Assembly: GCA_030150265.1 (NCBI GenBank)
Contig: JASLGG010000044.1
Location: forward strand, 1 to 12,035
Length of the DNA stretch: 12,035 nt
Source: Protaetiibacter sp.
Lineage (GTDB): Bacteria > Actinomycetota > Actinomycetes > Actinomycetales > Microbacteriaceae
Direction of reading: 5' to 3'
Shown here: positions 6,066 through 11,990 of the stretch, one piece after another
How the letters are laid out: each line of letters begins with the position of its first letter
Numbering within the stretch: the stretch's first letter is position 1
Notes under the pieces: generated by a model
Database searches by the model: none
What the model was told of the DNA's origin: nothing
What the model saw: only the letters and a program-made list of their open reading frames with translations
Translations under genes and position numbers: made by a program

Positions 6066-7421
6066 TCAGGCGAGCTCGTTCGACTCCAGCAGCTCGGTCA
6101 CGAGCGCCGCGATCGCCGAGCGCTCGGAACGGGTGAGCGTGATGTGGCCGAAGAGCGCGTTGCCCTTGAGCGTCTCGATCACCGATGCCACCCCGTCGTG
6201 CCGCCCCACCCGCAGGTTGTCGCGCTGCGCGACGTCGTGGGTGAGCACGACCCGCGAGTTCTGGCCGATGCGCGACAGCACCGTGAGCAGAACGTTGCGC
6301 TCGAGCGACTGCGCCTCGTCGACGATCACGAACGCGTCGTGCAGCGAGCGGCCCCGGATGTGGGTGAGCGGCAGCACCTCGAGGATGCCGCGCTCCACGA
6401 CCTCCTCGAGCACGTTCTCGGAGACGAGGGCGCCGAGCGTGTCGAAGACGGCCTGCCCCCAGGGGCTCATCTTCTCCTCCTTGTCGCCGGGGAGGTAGCC
6501 GAGCTCCTGGCCGCCCACCGCGTAGAGCGGGCGGAACACCATGATCTTGCGGTGCTGCTGCTTCTCGAGCACCGCCTCGAGCCCCGCGCAGAGCGCGAGC
6601 GCCGACTTGCCGGTGCCGGCGCGGCCGCCGAGCGACACGATCCCGACCTCCGGGTCCAGCAGCAGGTCGATCGCGAGACGCTGCTCGGCGCTGCGGCCGT
6701 GCACCCCGAACACGTCGCGGTCGCCGCGCACGAGCTTGAGCTCGCCGCGTCCCGTGACGCGGCCGAGCGCCGATCCGCGATCGGAGTGGATGACGAGGCT
6801 CGTGTTGACCGGCAGGTCCTGCACCTGCCGCGAGACGAGCGCCTCGGCGTCGTACAGCTCGGCCATCTGCTCGGCCGAGATCTCGAGCTCGGCCACGCCG
6901 GTCCATCCGGAGTCGACCGCGAGCTCGGCACGGTACTCCTCGGCGGCGAGGCCGATCGAGGCGGCCTTGACGCGCAGCGGCAGGTCCTTGGAGACGACCA
7001 CGACGTCGAGCCCGTCGTTCGCGAGGTTGAGGGCGACGGCGAGGATGCGGGAGTCGTTGTCGTTCAGCTGGAGGCCGGACGGCAGCACCGACATGTTGGA
7101 GTGGTTGAGCTCGACGCGCAGCGTGCCGCCCGCCTCGCCGACCGCGATGGGGAAGTCGAGCCGTTCGTGCTCGACGCGCAGCTCGTCGAGGAGCCGCAGC
7201 GAGGCGCGCGCGAAGTAGCCGATCTCCGGATCGTGCCGCTTGGCCTCGAGCTCGGTCACCACGACGACCGGCAGCACGACGGAGTGCTCGGCGAAGCGGT
7301 AGATCGAGCGCGGGTCGCTCAGCAGCACGGAGGTGTCGAGCACGTAGGTGCGCTCCCCCTGCTTGCCCTTCGCGACTGCGACGGTCGTGGACTTCTGCTG
7401 GGGCTTGTCGAGCGCAGGCAC
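6066..7421 (-). CDS. PIN-PhoH family ATPase/ribonuclease (PhoH2-like)
   Basis: This 451-residue protein joins an N-terminal PIN nuclease domain to a C-terminal PhoH ATPase. PIN acidic residues are visible at D29 (YVLDTSVLL), E57 (VVVTELEAKR), D121/D123 (NDNDSRIL) and D146 (VVVSKDLPLRVKA). The ATPase has Walker A GGRAGTGK ending at K272 and Walker B FVIVDEAQ with D368/E369; SRVVLTHDVAQRDN follows as a sensor-like motif. Mycobacterial PhoH2 of this architecture has been described as an RNA-unwinding ribonuclease, so a role in RNA turnover is likely. I chose GTG 7421 because GGAG lies five bases before it; an in-frame GTG at 7427 would add two residues. All catalytic residues expected are present. 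Confidence 0.92.
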   Translation of the reverse strand: MPALDKPQQKSTTVAVAKGKQGERTYVLDTSVLLSDPRSIYRFAEHSVVLPVVVVTELEAKRHDPEIGYFARASLRLLDELRVEHERLDFPIAVGEAGGTLRVELNHSNMSVLPSGLQLNDNDSRILAVALNLANDGLDVVVVSKDLPLRVKAASIGLAAEEYRAELAVDSGWTGVAELEISAEQMAELYDAEALVSRQVQDLPVNTSLVIHSDRGSALGRVTGRGELKLVRGDRDVFGVHGRSAEQRLAIDLLLDPEVGIVSLGGRAGTGKSALALCAGLEAVLEKQQHRKIMVFRPLYAVGGQELGYLPGDKEEKMSPWGQAVFDTLGALVSENVLEEVVERGILEVLPLTHIRGRSLHDAFVIVDEAQSLERNVLLTVLSRIGQNSRVVLTHDVAQRDNLRVGRHDGVASVIETLKGNALFGHITLTRSERSAIAALVTELLESNELA

Positions 7422-7434
7422 TCCCACTCCATCC

Positions 7435-7454
7435 CCGGGTGGGATGCCACCCGG
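7435..7454 (-). promoter_or_regulatory. Leader hairpin just before phoH ribosome binding site
   Basis: CCGGGTGG and CCACCCGG form a perfect 8-bp stem with a 4-base loop, ending about four bases before the GGAG of the PhoH gene. It lies within the transcript predicted from the -10 at 7496-7491. It could influence access to the ribosome binding site or protect the 5' end; nothing identifies a ligand. Confidence 0.45.
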
Positions 7455-7490
7455 ATCCTGTCGCGGATCGGCCAGGGGCTCATCGGTGCG

Positions 7491-7496
7491 AACTTA
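7491..7496 (-). promoter_or_regulatory. Candidate phoH -10 box
   Basis: TAAGTT on the minus strand gives a predicted start near 7484 and a leader of about 60 bases containing the 7435-7454 hairpin. The position 17-18 bases upstream, where a -35 would lie, falls at the edge of the 7510-7528 dyad. Confidence 0.45.
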
Positions 7497-7509
7497 CGTG
7501 GCCGCTCCG

Positions 7510-7528
7510 ATCAGGCACGGTGCCTGAT
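7510..7528. promoter_or_regulatory. Perfect 19-base operator-like dyad upstream of phoH
   Basis: ATCAGGCAC and GTGCCTGAT are exact inverted repeats around one central base. The site overlaps the expected -35 zone of the candidate phoH promoter. The tight symmetry fits a dimeric regulator site better than a terminator; the regulator is unknown. Confidence 0.5.
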
Positions 7529-7603
7529 GTCCCGACGCTATGCCCGGCATCCGTCATCCGCGCGCCGCGACACGCGAGGCCGGGTGACGCCCCGGTGAAC
7601 ACT

Positions 7604-7658
7604 GAGGGGTCGCAAAGTGCGCTCACCACGGCGTGTTGAGGACGCCTTGCGACCCCTC
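7604..7658. repeat. Long intergenic palindrome with 12-bp perfect arms
   Basis: GAGGGGTCGCAA at 7604-7615 is exactly complementary to TTGCGACCCCTC at 7647-7658. The 31-base interior continues imperfect pairing (AGTGCGCTCA against TGTTGAGGACGCC). It lies 22 bases beyond the end of the aminotransferase-like gene, in its transcribed direction, and may act as its terminator. The size and symmetry also fit a dispersed genomic palindrome. Confidence 0.7.
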
Positions 7659-7680
7659 GCGCCAGGAGCGGATGCCAGGG

Positions 7681-8811
7681 TCAGCGCACCCCGGATGCGG
7701 TGGCGAAGGAGAGCAGGGCGGAACGGAGCATGCCGAGCGTCTCGGCATCCGTCGACGCGTGCGGGGCGAGGCGCACGGTGCCGCCGCGCACGGTCACGCT
7801 CACGCCGTGGTTGTGCAGCGCCGCCGCGAGCACGGTGAGGTGGTCGGGCTCCGGCTCGACCACCACGATGCCGGCGCGCTCCGCCTCGGCGCGCGGCGAG
7901 ACCACGGGGAGCGCGAACTCGTCGAGGATGTCGATGACCTCGCTCACCCGCTCCGCGATCCGCGCGTTGACCGCGCCGACGCCCACCTCGGCGATCTCCT
8001 CGAGCGCCGCGGCGAGACGCGCCATCGCCATGGGGTCGCCGTTCGAGAGCGAGTAGGCGCGCGCATCGGAGGCGGGCGGCAGCACCTCGTCGAGCACGAG
8101 ACCGTCCTCGGCGGTGCCCGTGAAGCCCGACCACACGGGCGTCAGATGCTCGAGGGCACGGTCGGAGAGCGCGAGGAAGCCGGTGCCCCAGCCCGCGCGC
8201 GGCCACTTCTGACCGCCCGCGGCCACGATGTCCGCGACGCCGTAGGGGGCGTCGACGACGCCGAATCCCTGGGTCGCGTCGACGACGAGCAGCCGATCGC
8301 CGATCACCTGACGGATGCCCTCGAGATCGGCGAGGTAGCCGGTGCGGAAGTCGACGAGGCTCACGCCGACCGCGACGGTGGAGGAGTCGAGCTGCTCGCG
8401 GAGGTTGCCGGGCGTCACGCGCCCGTGGTCGGTCTCGAGCCACAGCGGTGCGAGCACCCCGAGGGCCTGCTGAGCCCGGACCGCGGCGAAGGTGAGCGAG
8501 GGGAACTCGGCGGGCGAGACCGCGACGCCGCCCGTGATGCCGAACATCGCGTGCATGAGCGCCTGGCTCGTGTTCGGCTGGAAGGCGACCTGGTCGGGCC
8601 GGAAGCCGGTGAGCGCGGCGACGGCCATGCGCACCCGCGCGTTCTGCTCGAAGAGCGGCGCGAAGGAGCCGAAGCGGCCGTTGCCGAGCAGCTCCTGGAA
8701 GGCGTCCGCCTCGGCGCGCACGGTGTCGCCGATCGGGCCGACCCCCGCGAAGTCGAGGTAGCCCGGCTCCTCGTGGAAGCGGGCGGCGTAGGCGTCGATG
8801 TCGAGCGGCAC
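7681..8811 (-). CDS. Class V aminotransferase-fold PLP enzyme (cysteine desulfurase/selenocysteine lyase-like)
   Basis: A 376-residue fold-type I PLP protein of the class V group. The cofactor lysine is K202 in GGQKW. D178 and Q181 in VVDATQGFG hold the pyridine ring, and NTSQALMHAMFG near residues 80-91 supplies the phosphate-binding turn. R156 in DFRTGY may contact the substrate. The protein lacks an obvious C-terminal cysteine loop like that of IscS or SufS, so a dedicated Fe-S cluster desulfurase is less likely than a selenocysteine lyase- or kynureninase-like enzyme; the substrate is undetermined. The start is GTG 8811: AGGAGG lies just before it and overlaps the TGA of the prenyltransferase gene, 11 bases upstream. 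The two genes are therefore co-transcribed and probably coupled. The longer frames through this region are shadows. Confidence 0.88.
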   Translation of the reverse strand: MPLDIDAYAARFHEEPGYLDFAGVGPIGDTVRAEADAFQELLGNGRFGSFAPLFEQNARVRMAVAALTGFRPDQVAFQPNTSQALMHAMFGITGGVAVSPAEFPSLTFAAVRAQQALGVLAPLWLETDHGRVTPGNLREQLDSSTVAVGVSLVDFRTGYLADLEGIRQVIGDRLLVVDATQGFGVVDAPYGVADIVAAGGQKWPRAGWGTGFLALSDRALEHLTPVWSGFTGTAEDGLVLDEVLPPASDARAYSLSNGDPMAMARLAAALEEIAEVGVGAVNARIAERVSEVIDILDEFALPVVSPRAEAERAGIVVVEPEPDHLTVLAAALHNHGVSVTVRGGTVRLAPHASTDAETLGMLRSALLSFATASGVR

Positions 8812-8822
8812 GGATGCCCTCC

Positions 8823-9608
8823 TCACTGCCCGAAGCGGCGGTGCCGCGTGGCGTAGGCGCGCAGGGCGCGCAGGAAGTCGACCTCGCGGAGATCGGGGCC
8901 GAGAGCCTCCACGAAGTAGAACTCGCTGTGCGCCGACTGCCACAGCATGAAGTCGGAGAGGCGCTGCTCCCCCGAGGTGCGGATGATGAGGTCGGGGTCG
9001 GGCTGCCCCTGCGTGTAGAGGTGCTCGCCGATGAGCTCGGGGGTGAGGATGTCGGCCAGGTCGTCGAGGCTGCCGCCCGCCTGGCCGTGGCTGCGCAGGA
9101 TGCTGCGCATGGCATCCGCGATCTCCCGGCGCCCGCCGTAGCCGACCGCGAGGTTCACGTGCAGGCCCGCGTTGCCCGCGGTGCGGTCCTCGGCGGCGCG
9201 CAGCACCGCCACGAGCTGCTCGGGCAGGCCCTCGGTCGTGCCGACGTGCTGGATGCGCCAGTCGGCGGCGCGCGACAGGTCGTCGGCGAGGTCGGCGATG
9301 ATCTCGAACAGCTGGTCGAGCTCGTCGCTCGGGCGACCGGTGAGGTTGTCGGTCGAGAGCAGGTAGATGGTCACGACGCGGATGCCGAGGTCGTCGCACC
9401 AGCCGAGGAACTCGCGCATCTTCTCGGCACCCGCCCGGTGCCCGTGCGCCGTCGTCTCGAGCGCGCGCTCGCGCGCCCAGCGCCGGTTGCCGTCGATGAT
9501 CATGGCGACGTGGTGCGGGAGGCTCGCGCCCTGCAGCTGCCGTCGCAGGCGCGCCTGGTAGAGCCCGTAGAGGATGCCCGTGCCCCCCGGTCGCTGCCGC
9601 TCTGTCAC
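8823..9608 (-). CDS. Cis-isoprenyl diphosphate synthase (Rv1086-like Z-prenyltransferase)
   Basis: A 261-residue protein of the UppS superfamily, which condenses isopentenyl diphosphate onto an allylic primer in the cis configuration. D39 in MIIDGNRRWARE is the pyrophosphate/Mg-binding aspartate; RTSGEQRLSDFMLWQSAHSE and the final FLRALRAYATRHRRFG close the active site. The N-terminal LYGLYQARLRRQL helix and the motif YLLSTDNL (residues 82-89), where E. coli UppS has YAFS, resemble the short-chain mycobacterial Rv1086 enzyme that makes Z-farnesyl diphosphate. I therefore avoid the symbol uppS. The start is GTG 9608, six bases after a TACCGT -10 box. It is divergent from trhA, as recalled for the mycobacterial pair Rv1085c-Rv1086. 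Confidence 0.92.
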   Translation of the reverse strand: MTERQRPGGTGILYGLYQARLRRQLQGASLPHHVAMIIDGNRRWARERALETTAHGHRAGAEKMREFLGWCDDLGIRVVTIYLLSTDNLTGRPSDELDQLFEIIADLADDLSRAADWRIQHVGTTEGLPEQLVAVLRAAEDRTAGNAGLHVNLAVGYGGRREIADAMRSILRSHGQAGGSLDDLADILTPELIGEHLYTQGQPDPDLIIRTSGEQRLSDFMLWQSAHSEFYFVEALGPDLREVDFLRALRAYATRHRRFGQ

Positions 9609-9614
9609 GGAGCT

Positions 9615-9620
9615 ACGGTA
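9615..9620 (-). promoter_or_regulatory. -10 box of prenyltransferase operon, leaderless type
   Basis: TACCGT on the minus strand is followed by AGCTCC and GTG 9608. There is no separate ribosome binding site. The same six-base spacing occurs on the opposite strand for trhA, within 75 bases. Confidence 0.55.
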
Positions 9621-9681
9621 GCCGACACCGCCGTCCAGCCGCGATCCAGTCGGCTCCCAGGCTGTGCCGACCGTGCGGGCC

Positions 9682-9687
9682 TAGGAT
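9682..9687 (+). promoter_or_regulatory. -10 box of trhA, leaderless type
   Basis: TAGGAT is followed by CGCCGC and ATG 9694, with no Shine-Dalgarno sequence between them. The -35 region is not recognisable. Confidence 0.6.
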
Positions 9688-9693
9688 CGCCGC

Positions 9694-10491
9694 ATGACCG
9701 CCGCGCCCGCCCCGACCGAGCCGAGGGGCGTCGGCGACGCCTCCCTCCCCGCCGCGCCGTCCGCGGACGAGGTGGCGGCGGAGCACGAGCCCGCCGCGGG
9801 CCTGCCGAACCTGCCGCTGCTCGAGGACGAGCTCGAGCACCACCCCGCCGTCGAGAAGAAGCCGCTGTGGCGCGGATGGATCCACGCGGCCACCTTCCCG
9901 CTCGCGATCGCCGCCGGCATCGTGCTCATCTGCCTCGCCGACGGGGCGCCCGCCAAGTGGGCGTCGGCCGTGTTCATGGCGAGCTCGCTGCTGCTCTTCG
10001 GCATCTCGGCGACCTACCACCGCTTCAACTGGTCGCCGAAGGTCAAGGCGGTGTTCCGCCGACTCGACCACTCGAACATCTTCCTGCTCATCGCGGGCAC
10101 CTACACCCCGCTCGCGGTGTGCGCGCTGCCGCCCGACAAGGCCGTGCTGCTGCTGTCGCTCGTGTGGGGTGGTGCGCTGCTCGGCATCGGCTTCCGCATC
10201 TTCTGGCTCAAGGCGCCGCGCTGGCTCTACGTGCCGCTCTACATCGCGCTCGGCTGGGCGGCGATGATGTACGTCGTCGATCTCGTGCAGGCGAACGTCG
10301 CGATGATGGTGCTCGTGCTGGTCGGCGGGGTCGCCTACACGACCGGCGCGGTGTTCTACGCCCTCAAGAGGCCCAACCCGGCGCCCGGCGTGTTCGGCTT
10401 CCACGAGCTGTTCCACGCGTGCACGGTGATCGCGTTCCTGTGCCACTGGACCGCGATCCTGCTGATCGCGATGGCGCCTGTGTTTGTCTGA
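9694..10491 (+). CDS. trhA: TrhA / hemolysin III family membrane protein (PAQR superfamily)
   Basis: A 265-residue protein with a polar, acidic, proline-rich N-terminal extension of about 57 residues and then seven hydrophobic helices. Conserved PAQR features are ATYHRF with H109, DHSNIFLLIAGTYTP with D125/H126, and the C-terminal FHELFHACTVIAFLCHW with H237, H241 and H251. In PAQR proteins these histidines with an aspartate bind zinc. The TrhA branch has been linked to membrane fluidity or energy homeostasis rather than haemolysis. The start is the ATG directly after a leaderless-type -10 box. The TGA stop falls inside the first palindrome of the tandem repeat that follows. Divergent transcription from the prenyltransferase suggests a shared membrane-lipid theme, which is an inference. 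Confidence 0.92.
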   Translation: MTAAPAPTEPRGVGDASLPAAPSADEVAAEHEPAAGLPNLPLLEDELEHHPAVEKKPLWRGWIHAATFPLAIAAGIVLICLADGAPAKWASAVFMASSLLLFGISATYHRFNWSPKVKAVFRRLDHSNIFLLIAGTYTPLAVCALPPDKAVLLLSLVWGGALLGIGFRIFWLKAPRWLYVPLYIALGWAAMMYVVDLVQANVAMMVLVLVGGVAYTTGAVFYALKRPNPAPGVFGFHELFHACTVIAFLCHWTAILLIAMAPVFV

Positions 10492-10711
10492 CGCCGCGGT
10501 AATCCGCGGCGTCGCGCCGCGTGACGGCACGAGCGCGGTCGCGCCGCCACGCGAGTGCGCACCGGGCTCCAGCCGCCTGTCTGACGCCGCGGTCCGCGGC
10601 GTCGCGCCGCGTGACGGCACGAGCGCGGTCGCGCCGCCACCCGAGTGCGCACCGGGCTCCAGCCGCCTGTCTAGCGCCGCGGTCATCCGCGGCGTTGCGC
10701 CGCGCGGCGGC
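10486..10711. repeat. GC-rich tandem repeat, two full units and a partial third, each opening with a palindrome
   Basis: Unit 1 is 10486-10578 (93 bases), unit 2 is 10579-10668 (90 bases), and a truncated unit 3 is 10669 to about 10711. Units 1 and 2 differ only by a 3-base indel and one substitution (GCGAG/CCGAG). Each unit opens with a near-perfect stem, GACGCCGCGG against CCGCGGCGTC, at 10490-10513 and 10583-10603; a variant copy lies at about 10673-10696. No gene is convincing here. The hairpins lie between the convergent ends of trhA and the small membrane protein gene and may end both transcripts. Confidence 0.9.
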
Positions 10712-10714
10712 AGC

Positions 10715-10963
10715 CTAGGGCCGAGGCGTGCCGTCCTCGCCGCGGACCGCGGCATCCGCGGCCTCCTCGGCGTCGAGCTGGGCGGCGATCTCGGCCCGGC
10801 GGTTCACCCGGCGGATGCGGCGGTTCATGCTGACGAGCAGCACGATCGTGGCGACGATCAGCAGGAGGGTCGCGATGAAGCCGACGACGCCCGGCGTCAC
10901 GAGGTTCGCATCGATCTGCGAGGGCGACGGACTCGGGGTCGCCGTCCAGAGGAGTCGCAGCAC
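10715..10963 (-). CDS. Small single-helix membrane protein (Rv1083-like)
   Basis: An 82-residue protein with a serine/proline-rich N-terminus, VTPGVVGF leading into one transmembrane helix (about residues 26-46), then a basic and acidic cytoplasmic tail (NRRIRRVNRRAE). GGAAGG lies six bases before GTG 10963, so I prefer it over the in-frame GTG at 10969. As I recall, a similar small protein in mycobacteria (Rv1083) follows mca and sits near DUF4307 and greA. Here it directly faces DUF4307 with no mca between. Function is unknown. Confidence 0.72.
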   Translation of the reverse strand: MLRLLWTATPSPSPSQIDANLVTPGVVGFIATLLLIVATIVLLVSMNRRIRRVNRRAEIAAQLDAEEAADAAVRGEDGTPRP

Positions 10964-10985
10964 AGTCACCCTTCCGCCAAGCGAA

Positions 10986-11003
10986 TAGCCTGGAACCAGC
11001 GTA
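10986..11003. promoter_or_regulatory. Face-to-face -10 boxes for DUF4307 and the small membrane protein gene
   Basis: TAGCCT (10986-10991, plus) and TACGCT (11003-10998, minus) flank GGAACC. Each predicted start lies at the edge of the other promoter's -10 box. The block is partly symmetric (CTGGaaCCAG with TA at both ends). The plus box is the better supported of the two. Confidence 0.45.
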
Positions 11004-11022
11004 ATCCGACCCGGGAGCGATC

Positions 11023-11421
11023 ATGACCGCGAGCAAGCTCGATGCGAGGTACGGGCGCACGCCCGCGCGCCGCACCCGTGCTCGCCTCTTCGCGGCGGTC
11101 GCGGCGGCGGGGGTGGCGGTCGTCGTCGTCGCGTGGGTGATGTGGGCCGGGCTGCTCGGCCCCTCGGCCTTGCTCGAGGCGAAGGACCTCGGGTTCCAGA
11201 CGCTGTCGGACACCTCCGTCGAGGTGCGCTGGCAGCTCACGGCGCCCGCCGACGCGCCCGTCTCGTGCGCCGTGAAGGCGGTGAGCGAGAAGCACGCGAT
11301 CGTGGGGTGGCGGGTGGTCGAGGTGGAGCCCTCGCCGCAGCTCACGCGCAACCTCTCGGCCACCCTGCGCACGAGCGAGCCGGCCGTCGGCGGCTTGATC
11401 TACCGTTGCTGGCTGACCTAG
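11023..11421 (+). CDS. DUF4307 domain membrane protein
   Basis: A 132-residue protein with the family's N-terminal YGR motif (residues 10-12), a basic stretch, one transmembrane helix at about 21-43, and a short extracytoplasmic beta-rich domain. That domain contains SVEVRWQL, a conserved CAVKA cysteine, HAIVGW and a final TRNLSATLRTSEPAVGGLIYRCW. The two cysteines (in CAVKA and RCW) could form a disulfide outside the cell. Function is unknown. GGGAG lies five bases before the ATG. The family commonly sits between mca and greA in actinobacteria; here only greA is present. The TAG stop also forms the first bases of the predicted greA -10 box. Confidence 0.88.
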   Translation: MTASKLDARYGRTPARRTRARLFAAVAAAGVAVVVVAWVMWAGLLGPSALLEAKDLGFQTLSDTSVEVRWQLTAPADAPVSCAVKAVSEKHAIVGWRVVEVEPSPQLTRNLSATLRTSEPAVGGLIYRCWLT

Positions 11422-11424
11422 GCT
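11395..11424 (+). promoter_or_regulatory. greA promoter overlapping the DUF4307 stop codon
   Basis: TTGATC (11395-11400) and TAGGCT (11419-11424) are separated by 18 bases. This is the only promoter in the window with a recognisable -35. The predicted start near 11431 gives a leader of about 77 bases before greA. Confidence 0.6.
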
Positions 11425-11446
11425 GTCCCGAACGCAACACCCCGCA

Positions 11447-11469
11447 GAGACCGGCCGAGTGCCGGTCTC
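11447..11469 (+). terminator. Hairpin between DUF4307 and greA: terminator or leader attenuator
   Basis: GAGACCGGC and GCCGGTCTC form a perfect 9-bp stem around CGAGT, followed by GATTGTTTGCT, a moderately T-rich run for this genome. It can end DUF4307 transcription. It also lies downstream of the predicted greA promoter, so greA transcripts must pass through it. Confidence 0.7.
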
Positions 11470-11507
11470 GATTGTTTGCTGGGCCTTTTCCACCGATGAG
11501 GAGCATC

Positions 11508-11990
11508 ATGCCCGAGACCACGACGTGGCTCACCCAGGAGTCGTACGACCGCCTCAAGGCGGAGCTCGCGGAGCTGGAGGGTCCGGCGCGCGTCGACATC
11601 GCCAAGAAGATCGAGGCGGCGCGCGAGGAGGGCGACCTCAAGGAGAACGGCGGCTACCACGCCGCCAAGGACGAGCAGGGCAAGATGGAGGCTCGCATCC
11701 GCACCCTCGAGGCGCTGCTCAAGACCGCCAAGGTCGGCGAGGCGCCCGCGAGCCGCGGGATCGTCGAGCCCGGCACGGTGGTCACCGCGACGGTCGCGGG
11801 CGGCGAGGAGGTCTTCCTGCTCGGGAGCCGCGAGATCGCGGGCGGCACCGACCTCGACGTCTACAGCGAGGCGAGCCCGCTGGGATCCGCCATCCAGGGC
11901 CTCAAGGTCGGCGACAAGACGTCGTACGAGGCGCCCAACGGCCGCTCGATCCAGGTCGAGATCCTGAAGGTCGAGACCTTCGCGGGCTGA
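11508..11990 (+). CDS. greA: Transcription elongation factor GreA
   Basis: A 160-residue protein of standard GreA length. The N-terminal antiparallel coiled coil (about residues 8-78) carries the tip motif GDLKENGGYHAAKDEQG, with acidic residues D43 and E46 that coordinate the catalytic metal in the RNA polymerase secondary channel. The C-terminal FKBP-like domain (about 85-160) contains VEPGTVV, ASPLGSAIQGLKVGD and the final VEILKVE. GreA stimulates transcript cleavage by backtracked polymerase. I start at ATG 11508 because AGGAG lies five bases before it; an in-frame ATG at 11496 would place this site inside the gene. It follows DUF4307, with a hairpin and a promoter between them. Confidence 0.95.
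   Translation: MPETTTWLTQESYDRLKAELAELEGPARVDIAKKIEAAREEGDLKENGGYHAAKDEQGKMEARIRTLEALLKTAKVGEAPASRGIVEPGTVVTATVAGGEEVFLLGSREIAGGTDLDVYSEASPLGSAIQGLKVGDKTSYEAPNGRSIQVEILKVETFAG

Noticed and set aside
5907..7598. Plus-strand open frame of 563 codons opposite phoH
   Set aside because: Antisense shadow of the PIN-PhoH gene with repetitive charged composition and no recognisable motif.
7439..7639. Short plus-strand frames in the phoH upstream gap
   Set aside because: They cross three dyads, have no ribosome binding site and show no protein-like composition. The region is better explained as regulatory and repeat DNA.
7681..8811. Dedicated Fe-S or thiamine cysteine desulfurase
   Set aside because: PLP residues are present but I see no conserved catalytic cysteine loop and no iscU, sufB or thiI neighbour, so only the broad class V assignment is supported.
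10486..10711. Replication origin or attachment site
   Set aside because: There is no DnaA-box-like motif, AT-rich tract, integrase or tRNA nearby. The tandem units are GC-only hairpins between convergent genes.
10484..11026. Plus-strand frame with repeated 30-residue peptide across the tandem repeat
   Set aside because: The periodic peptide follows from a DNA repeat whose length is a multiple of three. The frame continues through the antisense of a better-supported small membrane gene and has no ribosome binding site.
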